Shown: one piece after another, positions 43,360-52,844 of the stretch | How positions within the stretch are numbered: position 1 is the first letter of the stretch | Layout of the letters: each line of letters begins with the position of its first letter | Assembly: GCA_050298535.1 (NCBI GenBank) | Contig: JBNKUI010000063.1 | Coordinates: 62,001-126,000 of the forward strand | Source: JABDMH01 sp050298535 | GTDB taxonomy: Bacteria > Bacteroidota > Bacteroidia > Chitinophagales > Saprospiraceae | DNA: 64,000 nucleotides | Direction: 5' to 3' | Notes under the pieces: generated by a model | The model's input: the letters and a program-made list of their open reading frames with translations, nothing else | What the model was told of the DNA's origin: nothing | Database searches by the model: none | Program-made: the position numbers and the translations under genes

Positions 43360-46300
43360 ATGAAATATTGGAAGATCTTATGTCGTAGTATGGGAGCGAT
43401 CATATTCCTCCTATTCACGCTGTCTACAACGCGAGTAGCAGCAGATGAGGCAAGCAACTTCTTGCCCATATCGGGTACAGTAACCGATGAAGAAGGTGAA
43501 GCCCTGATTGGGGTAAACATCCTGATCAGAGGTACTCTTCAAGGTACCATCACAGATTTCGATGGAAATTTCCAAATTGAGGCTGATCCAGGTGCTGTAC
43601 TGGTTTTTTCCTATACGGGCTTTTCTACACAAGAAATTACCGTGACAGATGCCAGTACCACACTAAATGTCGTCATGACACAGGGTGCTGAACTTGATGA
43701 AGTTGTGGTGGTCGGGTACGGTACACAAAAGAAAGCTACACTTTCGGGCTCGGTAGCTACTATTGCTGGTCGTGAGCTGGAAAAATCAATCTCACCCAAC
43801 TTGGGAACCGCCCTGGGGGGTAAGATTCCTGGCTTGTATGTTGATACCCGATCGAACCTTCCTGGTGCGGAGAGTGCGGGAATTCGGATCCGAGGTACCA
43901 ACACATTTAACAACACATCGGCCCTGGTGGTCATCGATGGTATACCGGATCGGGCAGGAGGTTTGAATCGCATAAATCCTGCAGATATAGAAAGTATCTC
44001 GGTACTAAAGGATGCTTCTGCGGCCATTTATGGAGCACGGGCTGCCAACGGAGTAATCCTGGTAACCACCAAGCGTGGTAAAGCTGGCAAACCCAAAGTG
44101 CAGCTTACTTCCAGTTTTGGAACACAGAGCTTGACCAAGGTGCCTGAAATGTTAACCGGTGCAGAGTATATGGATCTGGTGAATCTGTTGAATGTATACA
44201 AGTTGCCAGTGAATGAGTGGAATTCCGCCAATGCTGTGCGGGGTCAACCTTTTACCCGACCTAATGGTGAGGTGTTAAATCCAACCTATCCCACTGACAG
44301 GATAGAAGCTACCCGGGCGGGAAATGATCCCTGGGCGTTTCCTGATACCGATTGGTTTGGCGAAGTAGTAAGGCAAAACGCACCTACAAATCGTCAGAAT
44401 CTACAGATCAGTGGAGGAACAGACGCCGTAACCTACTTGGCTTCATTGGGCTATCTGAGACAACAACTCAATTTTAATCGGGCGCCTAAAGGTTTCACAC
44501 AGTATGATCTACGATTGAACCTTGACGCACGCGTCAGTAGTTTCCTCAAGTTTGATGTCGGGCTATACTCACGACAAGAAAATCGAGAGGAACATACACG
44601 GGGTCAGGGCGTCCTGGCAGATCTCATTCGCCAATACCCCTGGTTTCCCGCCTATTGGCCCACCGGTGAATTTGGACCGGATATCGAAAATGGAAACAAT
44701 CCAGCCGTGCGGGTCACCGACCGGCCTGGTCTCAACACATGGAACACCAACTTCGTGCAGAGCAACCTGGGAGCCACTTTTGAAGTGCCAGGCGTAAAAG
44801 GATTGGAGTTTAGAGGTGTGGTCTCTTATGACAAGATGAACCAGGACTTCAAGGGTTGGAATCGGCCATGGGAACTATATACATGGGATGGTGTGACTCG
44901 TTCTTCGGAGGGTCTGACCGCAGCACAGCGAGGACCGGGTGATCCCAGTTTAACCCAGGACCATACTACATTGACCCAAGTTACAGCGACATTGACCGGT
45001 TCTTATGAACTGGATTTGGGAGATCATTACTTTAAAGTACTTGGTGGTGTCACTCGAGAAGAATCAGAAAGAAGTTACTCGCGAGCCTTTAAGCGCTTCT
45101 TCCTGTCCAATGACCTGGATCAGCTGAGTTTTGGTGGAAATGCAGGTCAGTTTTCACAGGGAGAGGGTAGCGAGGTGGCTCGATTGAACTACTACGGACG
45201 AATCAATTATAATTATAAAGATAAATATCTATTTGAAGGACTTTTCCGATACGATGGATCTTACCTATTCCCAGCAGATAATCGTTACGGATTCTTCCCG
45301 GGTGTTTCTTTGGGATGGGTGGCCTCACAAGAAGGCTTCTTCCAAGATAACTTGTCGTTCCTGGATTATTTCAAATTACGCGGTTCTTGGGGACAATTAG
45401 GGAATGATAACGTGGAACCTTTCCAGTTTCTGGCGTCCTATAGCCTATCACAAACGGGTCTGGGTGACGTAGTAACGACCGCCTACGAGACTAAGGTTCC
45501 TAACCCAAATATTACATGGGAAACGGCAACCTCTACCAATTTCGGTTTCGATGCGGAGTTTCTAAATTCAAGAGCTACTCTGAGCTTTGACTACTTTGTC
45601 AATACCCGTAAGGACATCCTTACACTACCAAACTTAACGCTTCCAGTGTACAGTGGTATTAGTCCACCGGCTCAGAATATTGGTGAATTCGAAAACAAAG
45701 GATTTGAATTTACGGCTGGATACGGATCGGCTCGAGGTAGTGAATTGAGTTGGAACGTTTCCGTGAATTTCAGTAATAGTGAAAATAAGATCATTTTCTT
45801 AGATGAACCCGAATTAGCGGATCGGCCCTGGCAACGCGAGACAGGTGGTGAGATTGGAAGGCCTCTCCTCTATAAATTTGTTGGTGTATTCCGTACACAG
45901 GCAGAGATTGATGCCGAGACGCTGGATTATAGTGGTGTGACACCCATCCTCCGTCCTGGTGATGCCCGAGTGGAAGATATTAGCGGTGATGGCAAGATCG
46001 GACCCGAAGACCGGATTCGAACCGGGGGAAGTATTTTTGCGGACACTCAGTTTGGGATCAATACTTCTCTGGGCTGGCGTAATTTTGATTTCAGTATGTT
46101 CTGGGCAGGTGCTACCGGTGGCTACAATCGCTACGAGTGGAGCTTCATGTCAGGAACATTGGCCAATGTGCAAAGAGGGGTCTTTGATCGGGCATGGTCA
46201 TTAGACAATCCAGATGCAGCAGGGCCACGCTTGGCCGACCGGGGAGATCAATGGTATTCAGGTGCAACCGATTTCTCCTTATTAACGAGAGATTTTATAC

Positions 46301-46578
46301 GTATGAAATCCATAGAATTAGGTTATACCCTGGATCCCAGTATTGCTGGAAAAATCGGAGCCGAGAGTATTCGTATTGCATTTATCGGTACTAACCTACT
46401 TACGTTTACAGACTTTCCCTTCGATCCGGAAACAACCCAATCTGCATCTCAGGACCAGGATAATAATTTTGCTGAGATTGTTGAAGTTACTCGCAACGCT
46501 ACAGGTGGTGGACTCAATAATGGGGAGGCTTACCCAACTTTAAAGACGCTTAATGGTTCTATTCGTATAACCTTCTAA
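43360..46578 (+). CDS. SusC/RagA-family TonB-dependent outer membrane transporter
   Basis: A 1072-residue protein with a signal peptide to ~residue 28. A carboxypeptidase-D regulatory-like domain (~36-110, ISGTVTDEEGEALIGVNILI) precedes the TonB-box region (ELDEVVVVGYGTQKK, ~111-125) and the plug (~125-245, with NTSALVVIDGIPDR and VLKDASAAIYGARAANGVI, the SusC signature). The remainder is the 22-strand barrel, ending TLNGSIRITF. It pairs with the SusD-like lipoprotein 8 bases downstream to import glycans or glycopeptides across the outer membrane. The adjacent sulfatase and ASPIC lipoprotein suggest a sulfated ligand. Confidence 0.96.
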   Translation: MKYWKILCRSMGAIIFLLFTLSTTRVAADEASNFLPISGTVTDEEGEALIGVNILIRGTLQGTITDFDGNFQIEADPGAVLVFSYTGFSTQEITVTDASTTLNVVMTQGAELDEVVVVGYGTQKKATLSGSVATIAGRELEKSISPNLGTALGGKIPGLYVDTRSNLPGAESAGIRIRGTNTFNNTSALVVIDGIPDRAGGLNRINPADIESISVLKDASAAIYGARAANGVILVTTKRGKAGKPKVQLTSSFGTQSLTKVPEMLTGAEYMDLVNLLNVYKLPVNEWNSANAVRGQPFTRPNGEVLNPTYPTDRIEATRAGNDPWAFPDTDWFGEVVRQNAPTNRQNLQISGGTDAVTYLASLGYLRQQLNFNRAPKGFTQYDLRLNLDARVSSFLKFDVGLYSRQENREEHTRGQGVLADLIRQYPWFPAYWPTGEFGPDIENGNNPAVRVTDRPGLNTWNTNFVQSNLGATFEVPGVKGLEFRGVVSYDKMNQDFKGWNRPWELYTWDGVTRSSEGLTAAQRGPGDPSLTQDHTTLTQVTATLTGSYELDLGDHYFKVLGGVTREESERSYSRAFKRFFLSNDLDQLSFGGNAGQFSQGEGSEVARLNYYGRINYNYKDKYLFEGLFRYDGSYLFPADNRYGFFPGVSLGWVASQEGFFQDNLSFLDYFKLRGSWGQLGNDNVEPFQFLASYSLSQTGLGDVVTTAYETKVPNPNITWETATSTNFGFDAEFLNSRATLSFDYFVNTRKDILTLPNLTLPVYSGISPPAQNIGEFENKGFEFTAGYGSARGSELSWNVSVNFSNSENKIIFLDEPELADRPWQRETGGEIGRPLLYKFVGVFRTQAEIDAETLDYSGVTPILRPGDARVEDISGDGKIGPEDRIRTGGSIFADTQFGINTSLGWRNFDFSMFWAGATGGYNRYEWSFMSGTLANVQRGVFDRAWSLDNPDAAGPRLADRGDQWYSGATDFSLLTRDFIRMKSIELGYTLDPSIAGKIGAESIRIAFIGTNLLTFTDFPFDPETTQSASQDQDNNFAEIVEVTRNATGGGLNNGEAYPTLKTLNGSIRITF

Positions 46579-46586
46579 GAAAAGAC

Positions 46587-48455
46587 ATGAAAAATATATA
46601 TAGACTTCTAATCATATTAGCAGCCGGTATTTTATTTACTGATTGTAAAGACGACTTTCTGGAAACTACTCCACTCGATCAGATAGGGGAAAGTAGTGTA
46701 TGGTCGTCTACAAAATTGGCCGAAGCCGCCGTGCTTGATTTGTATCAAGCTACCTGGGCAGGAACCCTCACTCGTGAGGAGACCACTGATGCCTTCACGG
46801 ATCATGCCGTATTTACCCACCCAGGTCGGGGTGTGGATGGTTATACCGAAGGTAAAATGAATCCTGCCGGAAACTACATGGATATGCAGTGGTTTAGCTG
46901 GGATGAATTGTACCCATTTATACGAGCTGCAAATATCGCCATCGCACGATTAACTGCGAATGAGTATGGGTTTGACCAGGGATTTGTAGATCCATTACTG
47001 GGAGAGGCTTACTTTATGAGAGGGTATCTCTACGCTCAGCTGATGCGCCAGTTTGGAGGAGTGCCATTGCTGACCGAACCCCTTACTTTGGATAGTGAAG
47101 CCAGCAATCCGCGCGGCACTTTTGAGGAGACGGTCAATTTGATTATTTCTGATCTTGATCAGTCCATTAATCTCCTGGCTGATGTGGCACCCAGCACTTC
47201 ACGTGCTCACCGAATTACCGCTATGGCACTGAAAGCACGGGTACTGACCCATGCGGCCAGTGATCTCTATGAGCCCAGTAAGGCTGAATCAGTATCTACC
47301 ATTGCTGCCTATGGCAATCGAGAATTGATTGGTTATACCGGTGGTTCACAAGAAGCCCGTTGGCAAGCAGCTGCTAGTGCTGCCAAGGCATTACTGGATG
47401 CTACAACTGGGTACAAATTAGACTACAGTGAGCCTGCTTCTACAGAGGAAGCTCAACAGAACTATGAGGATATCTGGCTGCAAGGTGATCAAAATCCTGA
47501 TTTTATCTGGGGCCGAAGTATTGAGGAATTTGGATTTAGTTCACGAACGTATCCCGGAGGTGACGGCTGGTCGCAGGGTCCTGGAATGGTAGCTCTTTAT
47601 CATGGTCCCAATGGATATCATGAGTGGGCAGGCACTACGCCAACTGAAGCTTTGGCCTCGAAGTATGCCATGGCAGACGGTACTCCCTTCGATTGGAATA
47701 ATACTGACCATGCTTCTGATCCATACGTAGGACGGGAAGCGCGTTTTTACGCAACCTTCTTGTACGATGGTGCTCCATGGAAGCAACGTACGGATGATGT
47801 AGTAAAGTTTGATAATGTGAACGAAATTCAAACAGGATTCTATACGCTTACTGATGGTACCATCATCAACGGTGTGGATACACGACAAGGACCTATCGAA
47901 GACTGGAACGGTTCTCGTACCGGATACTACTTTAAGAAATTTGCGGATCCAAGACTGCCAGCCTCCTGGCCTAATAACTTGCAGAAGGTGGATGCTCCGT
48001 ACATTCGCTATACTGAGATATTGCTTGACTACGTGGAGGCAAATATTAATCTTGGAAATGAGTCAGAAGCCATCGAGTGGTTGAACAAGCTCAGGTTCCG
48101 AAATGGGCTTCCCGCAGTGACAGAATCAGGAGCTGCTCTTCTGGAGCTTTATAAACGTGAGCGTGATAAAGAATTAGTAAATGAAGATCATCGTTTATTT
48201 GATATGAAGAGATGGCTCGAAGGACCTTATTCACTGGATAAACAGGTGCAACAAGTTCTAGTACAAGGCACACAGAAGCCTGGTACGGGAGCGGTCACCA
48301 CCTATAAGAAGGATAGAGACGTCTTTGATTATACATACACACCTACGGAGATTGTATTTGAAAATCGAATCTGGCAGGATCACGTCTACTTTATGCCTAT
48401 TAGTCAAACAGAAATTGACCGGGATCCATCTCTCATCCAAAATCCTGGCTATTGA
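46587..48455 (+). CDS. SusD/RagB-family outer membrane lipoprotein
   Basis: A 622-residue lipoprotein (lipobox before Cys20 in GILFTDC). The mature start DDFLETTPLDQIGESSVW, the TPR-like core with AEAYFMRGYLYAQLMRQFGGVPL (read as GEAYFMRGYLYAQLMRQFGG), and the C-terminal YIRYTEILLDYVEANINLGN then RERDKELVNEDHRLFDMKRW are the SusD signatures. It forms the lid over the SusC barrel and binds ligand. It starts 8 bases after the SusC stop and is followed by a strong terminator, so SusC-SusD is a closed operon. Confidence 0.96.
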   Translation: MKNIYRLLIILAAGILFTDCKDDFLETTPLDQIGESSVWSSTKLAEAAVLDLYQATWAGTLTREETTDAFTDHAVFTHPGRGVDGYTEGKMNPAGNYMDMQWFSWDELYPFIRAANIAIARLTANEYGFDQGFVDPLLGEAYFMRGYLYAQLMRQFGGVPLLTEPLTLDSEASNPRGTFEETVNLIISDLDQSINLLADVAPSTSRAHRITAMALKARVLTHAASDLYEPSKAESVSTIAAYGNRELIGYTGGSQEARWQAAASAAKALLDATTGYKLDYSEPASTEEAQQNYEDIWLQGDQNPDFIWGRSIEEFGFSSRTYPGGDGWSQGPGMVALYHGPNGYHEWAGTTPTEALASKYAMADGTPFDWNNTDHASDPYVGREARFYATFLYDGAPWKQRTDDVVKFDNVNEIQTGFYTLTDGTIINGVDTRQGPIEDWNGSRTGYYFKKFADPRLPASWPNNLQKVDAPYIRYTEILLDYVEANINLGNESEAIEWLNKLRFRNGLPAVTESGAALLELYKRERDKELVNEDHRLFDMKRWLEGPYSLDKQVQQVLVQGTQKPGTGAVTTYKKDRDVFDYTYTPTEIVFENRIWQDHVYFMPISQTEIDRDPSLIQNPGY

Positions 48456-48511
48456 CAGATGATCTCGAAGCTCATATGATCTACAATGTAGATTAAGAAT
48501 AATAGATAGGT

Positions 48512-48550
48512 AACCTCTGTCAAGTATCTTGGCAGAGGTTCTATTACTTT
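48512..48550 (+). terminator. Terminator of the SusC/SusD operon
   Basis: Arms AACCTCTGTCAAG (48512-48524) and CTTGGCAGAGGTT (48528-48540) pair over 13 bp with one G-T pair and a 3-base loop, followed by the T-rich CTATTACTTTTA. It lies 57 bases after the SusD stop. The T-tract is interrupted, so some read-through into the lipoprotein gene is possible. Confidence 0.7.
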
Positions 48551-48575
48551 TAGAACAGATGTATAGTTATCGATT

Positions 48576-51500
48576 ATGTACATAAGATTTGCTTTTACTT
48601 ATGGACTAGCTTTTTTTTTGCTAGTACTGATATCCTGCTCTTCACCAGAGCACCCATCCATTGGCTTTACAAAAATACCTGCCAGCAAGAGTGGTATCGA
48701 TTTCGCCAACACGCTTGAGGAAACGCATTCATACAATTACTTCACCTACCCCTATATGTATTTGGGTGGTGGCGTTGCCATAGCTGATATCAATAATGAT
48801 GGCCTGGAGGATATCTTCTTTTCCGGAAATATGGTGGAGAATAAACTGTATCTCAATCGTGGTGATTTTCGATTTGAAGATATTACCGTTTCCGCTGGCA
48901 TCCAGGGTGATGATCGATGGTATTCGGGAGTAAGCTTTGTTGATATAAATACGGATGGCTTTGTTGACCTGTATTGCTCGGTAAATGGCAAGTTTGGTCC
49001 CCATAATAATGAGCTGTATATCAACAATGGCGACAATACATTCACGGAAAAGGCGGCTGATTTTGGCATTGATTGCCCCAATATCAGTATGCAGTCCACT
49101 TTTTTTGATTACGATTTAGACGGAGACCTGGATCTCTATGTTGCTAATTATCCCCCTACCTCCTTTGTTGCCCCGGTCGAATACTATCACTATATGTTGG
49201 AGAATCACCCTAAGTTTGACTCAGATCAGCTTTTCCGAAATGATGGAGGAAAATTTACCGACGTAACCGAGGAGGCCGGTCTTCGTAACTTTGGATTGAG
49301 TTTGGGCGTCGTTGCGTCAGATATAAATAATGATGGTTATCCGGATATTTTCATATCCAACGATTTTAATGCCCCCGATTTTCTCTACCTAAACAATCAG
49401 GATGGCACCTTTACTGATATCACAGATACAAGTCTTCAGCAGATTTCCTTCTTTGGAATGGGAGCCGATATCTCTGATTACAATAATGATGGTCTGGTAG
49501 ATATTTTCCAGTTGGACATGTCAGCTGAAGATAATTTTCGATCCAAGGCCAATATGTCGGCCATGGATCCAGCTGCATTTTATAGCTCGGTAGGTCTAGG
49601 TTTAAATCATCAGTACATGTATAACTCCCTACAGCTCAACCAGGGGAGTTTGGAGGGTGAAATTCCCATGTTTAGTAATGTATCCCGATTGGCGGGTGTG
49701 GCTTCAACCGATTGGAGCTGGGCTGGTTTGGTTGCTGACTTTGATAACGACGGATGGAAGGATATTTTCGTAACCAATGGTGTGAGACGCGATGTAAACA
49801 ATAAGGATTTCTATGCGGAGCACAGAGAATTCTTCAACAAAATGGAGAACGACAGTGCTTACCATGGCAAGGAAGAGCAGGTCGAACTGAAAAATTATCT
49901 GGATAAATTGCCCTCTCAGAAAATGCCTAACTATATGTTTCAGAATCAGCATGATCTGACCTTTAAGAAGGTAGCCGATGCTTGGGGATTTAAGGAAGAG
50001 ACTTTTTCCAACGGGGTGGCATTTAGTGATCTGGATAATGATGGAGATTTGGATCTGGTGATCAATAATTTGGAGGATATTGCCAGTATCTATCGAAATG
50101 AAAGCAGTAATAATTACCTGACTTGCGAGATAGATGGCGATGGGAAAGTCCTTGAGCAAGGTACCCGACTTTTTCTTTATACCACGGAAGGTTTTCAAAT
50201 GCAGGAATGCAATCAGGTACGAGGTTATTTATCTTCTGTCACTCCACGCCTCCATTTTGGTCTTGGAGATGTGGAAAGGGTCGATTCATTGGTTATTCAA
50301 TGGAGTGATGGGAAGAAGAGTGTCTTAACCAATGTGAAATCAAACCAATTTCTTGAGCTTTCTTATAGTGACTTTGAGAAGACAGATCAAGAGAAGGACT
50401 TCCAACCTAAAAACAGATTATTTACCAATCGTCCGATGCAGGAGCCTTTCAAACATCGAGAGAATAATTATAATGATTTTGAGATTGAAGTCTTGCTCCC
50501 ACACAAAAATTCAACCTGGGGGCCGTGCCTGGCAGTCGGAGATCTGAATGAAGATGGACTCGATGATTATGTGGCCGGTGGAGCCATAGGACAGGTTTCA
50601 GAAATTTATTTACAGACCAGCCAGGGTGATTTTGAACTGTTAGAGATCCCTGATTTTGTCAAAGACCGGTATCATGAGGATTTAGGTATCGAATTGTTTG
50701 ATGCAGACGGAGATGAGGATCTTGATATCTATATAGTCAGCGGTGGCAATGAATTACCCGCTGGATCACCCGCGTATGAGGATCGATTGTATATCAATCA
50801 GGGTAATGGAGCATTTTCTCGCGCAACCAATGCACTTCCCAAAGTACATGTGAGTGGTCGTGCTGTTTCTGCTTGTGACTATGATCAGGATGGTGATCTT
50901 GATTTGTTTGTGGGAGGTCGATTGGTGCCGAGAAACTATCCGAAACCAGCAGCCTCATATATCCTTCGAAATGAAAGTACAGACGAGATACGCTTTGAAC
51001 AAGTGGAATCGGAGGGCTGGGACACTATGGGTCTGGTCACTGATGCCAAGTGGATTGATTTTGATGCTGATGGATGGCAGGATCTTGTATTAGTGGGTGA
51101 GTGGATGCCCATCACTTTCCTTAAAAACAATCAGGGAACATTTGAAAATGTGACCAAAAGTAAGTTGCCAGGAAATACACGGGGCTGGTGGTATTCTGTC
51201 GCAGAAGGCGACTTTGATGGTGATGGCGATGTAGACCTGATAGCTGGTAATCTAGGTAAGAATTACAAATACAAAGCTTCGAATGAAAATCCCTTCAAAA
51301 TCTATCTAAATGATTTCGACCGAAACCGTACTGGAGATATCGTCCTGAGTTATGAGGTGGGAGACACCGAGTATCCGGTCAGAGGAAGACAATGCTCCTC
51401 GGAGCAGATGCCGGCGATCAAGATGAAATTTAAGGACTACAATTCTTTTGCAAGTGCTACGCTGAGTCAGATCTATACCACTGAAATGTTGGAGAATTCT

Positions 51501-51902
51501 CTCAGTTATGAAGTACAGTCATTTGCCAGCGTATACCTGGAGAATGTGGACGGGACTTTTAATATCCGTCCCCTTCCCAATGATGCCCAAATATCGAGCA
51601 TTAATGAAATGTTAGTGAATGACTTCAATGGAGATGGACATCTGGATGTGGTTGCCATGGGCAATCTGTATAATGCCGAAGTAGAGACACCGCGAAATGA
51701 CGCCAGTTTTGGTTGGTATCTTGCCGGTGATGGAAAGGGAAACTTCAGATCGGTACCAATGAATGAATCCGGATTGATGGTAGTGGGTGATGTGCGGGGA
51801 TTAGAATTCATTAAGGTCGAAGGAAAATCCCATATGCTGGTTGCTCGCAACGACGATTATGTGCAGATGATTGAAATTCAGCAACCAAGCGCCATTCTTT
51901 AG
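48576..51902 (+). CDS. FG-GAP/VCBS repeat lipoprotein with ASPIC/UnbV domain
   Basis: A 1108-residue lipoprotein (LAFFLLVLISC, lipid Cys21). It contains two seven-bladed FG-GAP-type propellers made of repeats with calcium-binding DxNxDG/DxDxDG loops (DINNDGLEDIFF, DYDLDGDLDLYV, DFDNDGWKDIFV; second set from ~650, DLNEDGLDDYVAGG). Between them is an ASPIC/UnbV segment (LEQGTRLFLY, then RLHFGLGDVERVDSLVIQWS, ~515-600). Such CRTAC1-like proteins commonly accompany SusC/D pairs in marine Bacteroidota, where they are thought to bind glycans at the cell surface. It follows the SusD terminator by about 30 bases and so may have its own promoter or rely on read-through. Confidence 0.92.
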   Translation: MYIRFAFTYGLAFFLLVLISCSSPEHPSIGFTKIPASKSGIDFANTLEETHSYNYFTYPYMYLGGGVAIADINNDGLEDIFFSGNMVENKLYLNRGDFRFEDITVSAGIQGDDRWYSGVSFVDINTDGFVDLYCSVNGKFGPHNNELYINNGDNTFTEKAADFGIDCPNISMQSTFFDYDLDGDLDLYVANYPPTSFVAPVEYYHYMLENHPKFDSDQLFRNDGGKFTDVTEEAGLRNFGLSLGVVASDINNDGYPDIFISNDFNAPDFLYLNNQDGTFTDITDTSLQQISFFGMGADISDYNNDGLVDIFQLDMSAEDNFRSKANMSAMDPAAFYSSVGLGLNHQYMYNSLQLNQGSLEGEIPMFSNVSRLAGVASTDWSWAGLVADFDNDGWKDIFVTNGVRRDVNNKDFYAEHREFFNKMENDSAYHGKEEQVELKNYLDKLPSQKMPNYMFQNQHDLTFKKVADAWGFKEETFSNGVAFSDLDNDGDLDLVINNLEDIASIYRNESSNNYLTCEIDGDGKVLEQGTRLFLYTTEGFQMQECNQVRGYLSSVTPRLHFGLGDVERVDSLVIQWSDGKKSVLTNVKSNQFLELSYSDFEKTDQEKDFQPKNRLFTNRPMQEPFKHRENNYNDFEIEVLLPHKNSTWGPCLAVGDLNEDGLDDYVAGGAIGQVSEIYLQTSQGDFELLEIPDFVKDRYHEDLGIELFDADGDEDLDIYIVSGGNELPAGSPAYEDRLYINQGNGAFSRATNALPKVHVSGRAVSACDYDQDGDLDLFVGGRLVPRNYPKPAASYILRNESTDEIRFEQVESEGWDTMGLVTDAKWIDFDADGWQDLVLVGEWMPITFLKNNQGTFENVTKSKLPGNTRGWWYSVAEGDFDGDGDVDLIAGNLGKNYKYKASNENPFKIYLNDFDRNRTGDIVLSYEVGDTEYPVRGRQCSSEQMPAIKMKFKDYNSFASATLSQIYTTEMLENSLSYEVQSFASVYLENVDGTFNIRPLPNDAQISSINEMLVNDFNGDGHLDVVAMGNLYNAEVETPRNDASFGWYLAGDGKGNFRSVPMNESGLMVVGDVRGLEFIKVEGKSHMLVARNDDYVQMIEIQQPSAIL

Positions 51903-51975
51903 GTTTCATGATGATATAGTTGCCGATGTATTCTATCATTTGGCAAGGATACTTCAGCGCCTAATCTCTAAGTGC

Positions 51976-52185
51976 TTAGCCTGGAAATGTGATAGCTAGT
52001 TTAATGAGGAAGAGGTCAGGATCACGGTACTGACTGGCATTAAAAACCAGGATGTCTTTTCCTGGCTGCAAGGTAGGTTCATAATGATTTACTGAATCTG
52101 TCAAAGACAGGAACTTAGGTGCCGACCATTGTTTGTTTTCCCATTTTATCTGATAAATACCAAGTCGGGGGGAGTCTTTTTTTAT
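51976..52185 (-). pseudogene. 3' remnant of a PD40 (WD40-like) repeat protein, split by a transposed element
   Basis: On the minus strand a 70-codon open stretch ends at a TAA (51976-51978). It reads DSPRLGIYQIKWENKQWSAP, then KFLSLTDSVNHYEPTL, ILVFNASQYRDPDLFLIKL, the pattern of PD40-type propeller repeats (dIYxxxWxNGxWSxPxxL...NxxxxDPDLFLIKL). No start codon exists on this side. The frame runs into the left end of the element at 52186. If the element and one 8-base duplication are removed, the same frame continues through 52646-52708 (NGTIKKDSPR) for 21 more codons before a stop. It is thus a dead gene fragment. Confidence 0.65.
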
Positions 52186-52289
52186 GGCTCTTAGCCAAAT
52201 TCAGTGGGTCTAAGGAATTAGGGATAGGTTTTTAAAAGGTTTGGCCGGTTTTTATGGGGTTAGGTTCCTGCCTTCAGGATTGGGCGAGC

Positions 52290-52445
52290 GTCACACATAT
52301 GATTTGAAGCGGCCATGCTCTATACTGTATGAGCTAAAGTAAGAGATAGAGCGGAGAACCTATAAGGACTAACCTCTGAGAATCAATTGCAGGGGAGTAA
52401 GATGCGCGAGTTTATAGAGCATAGCGGAAAATCATATAGTGTGAC
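52290..52445. repeat. Nested imperfect inverted repeat (~36-bp arms) inside element copy 2
   Basis: The left arm begins GTCACACATATGATTTGAAG (52290) and continues through ATGCTCTATACTG. The complement of the right arm (52411-52445) begins GTCACACTATATGATTTTCC and continues through ATGCTCTATAAA. The arms flank about 85 bases with no coding content. It may be a second small element that jumped into the first, or an RNA-forming internal part. It is missing from copy 1. Confidence 0.65.
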
Positions 52446-52474
52446 CGACCAAGGCTGACAGCAGGCAGTTTTGC

Positions 52475-52498
52475 CCAACTTTTTCTGCAAAAAGTTGG
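52475..52498. repeat. Perfect 10-bp hairpin in element copy 2
   Basis: CCAACTTTTT (52475-52484) and AAAAAGTTGG (52489-52498) form a perfect stem with a CTGC loop. It does not end in a T-tract on either strand beyond the stem itself, so I do not call it a terminator. Confidence 0.6.
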
Positions 52499-52844
52499 CC
52501 GCCGGAGGCATCTGGAATAGTACAATCCAATTCTTTAGCTAACCCTATATTCAACCAATCTAGCATTTACACCAAGGTTAACATACAACATGAATTTACT
52601 CCATATTCACGAAACCCACTGTATATGACCAAGAACCGTTTTTATCGTGCCATTTTGAAATTCTTGATAATCCCTGTGTGATAGTGTCAATAGATCGATT
52701 GTCCATCCTCAGAAATTGAAATACCCTGAACCAGACGATATTTAGGAGATGATAAAAATGAAAGGAATTCATCCTGACTGTTACACTTTGACGAAATTAG
52801 TGCTGTAGAATAAAGAATGATGAGTAGTCGAGTGTAGTAGATAT

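Larger units (their letters stand above)
52186..52637. mobile_element. MITE-like ISL3-type element, copy 2 (452 bp, no transposase)
   Basis: The left end starts GGCTCTTAGCCAAATTCAGT and the right end, on the other strand, GGTTCTTGGTCATATACAGT; the ~24-bp inverted repeats agree at about 19 positions and both continue GGGT. Flanks are TTTTTTAT (52178-52185) and GTTTTTAT (52638-52645), a 7-of-8 target duplication. The first ~95 bp and last ~125 bp match the copy at 25930-26633. The centre differs and contains a further inverted repeat (52290-52445) and a perfect hairpin (52475-52498). No reading frame of note exists inside, so it depended on a transposase encoded elsewhere. Confidence 0.85.
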
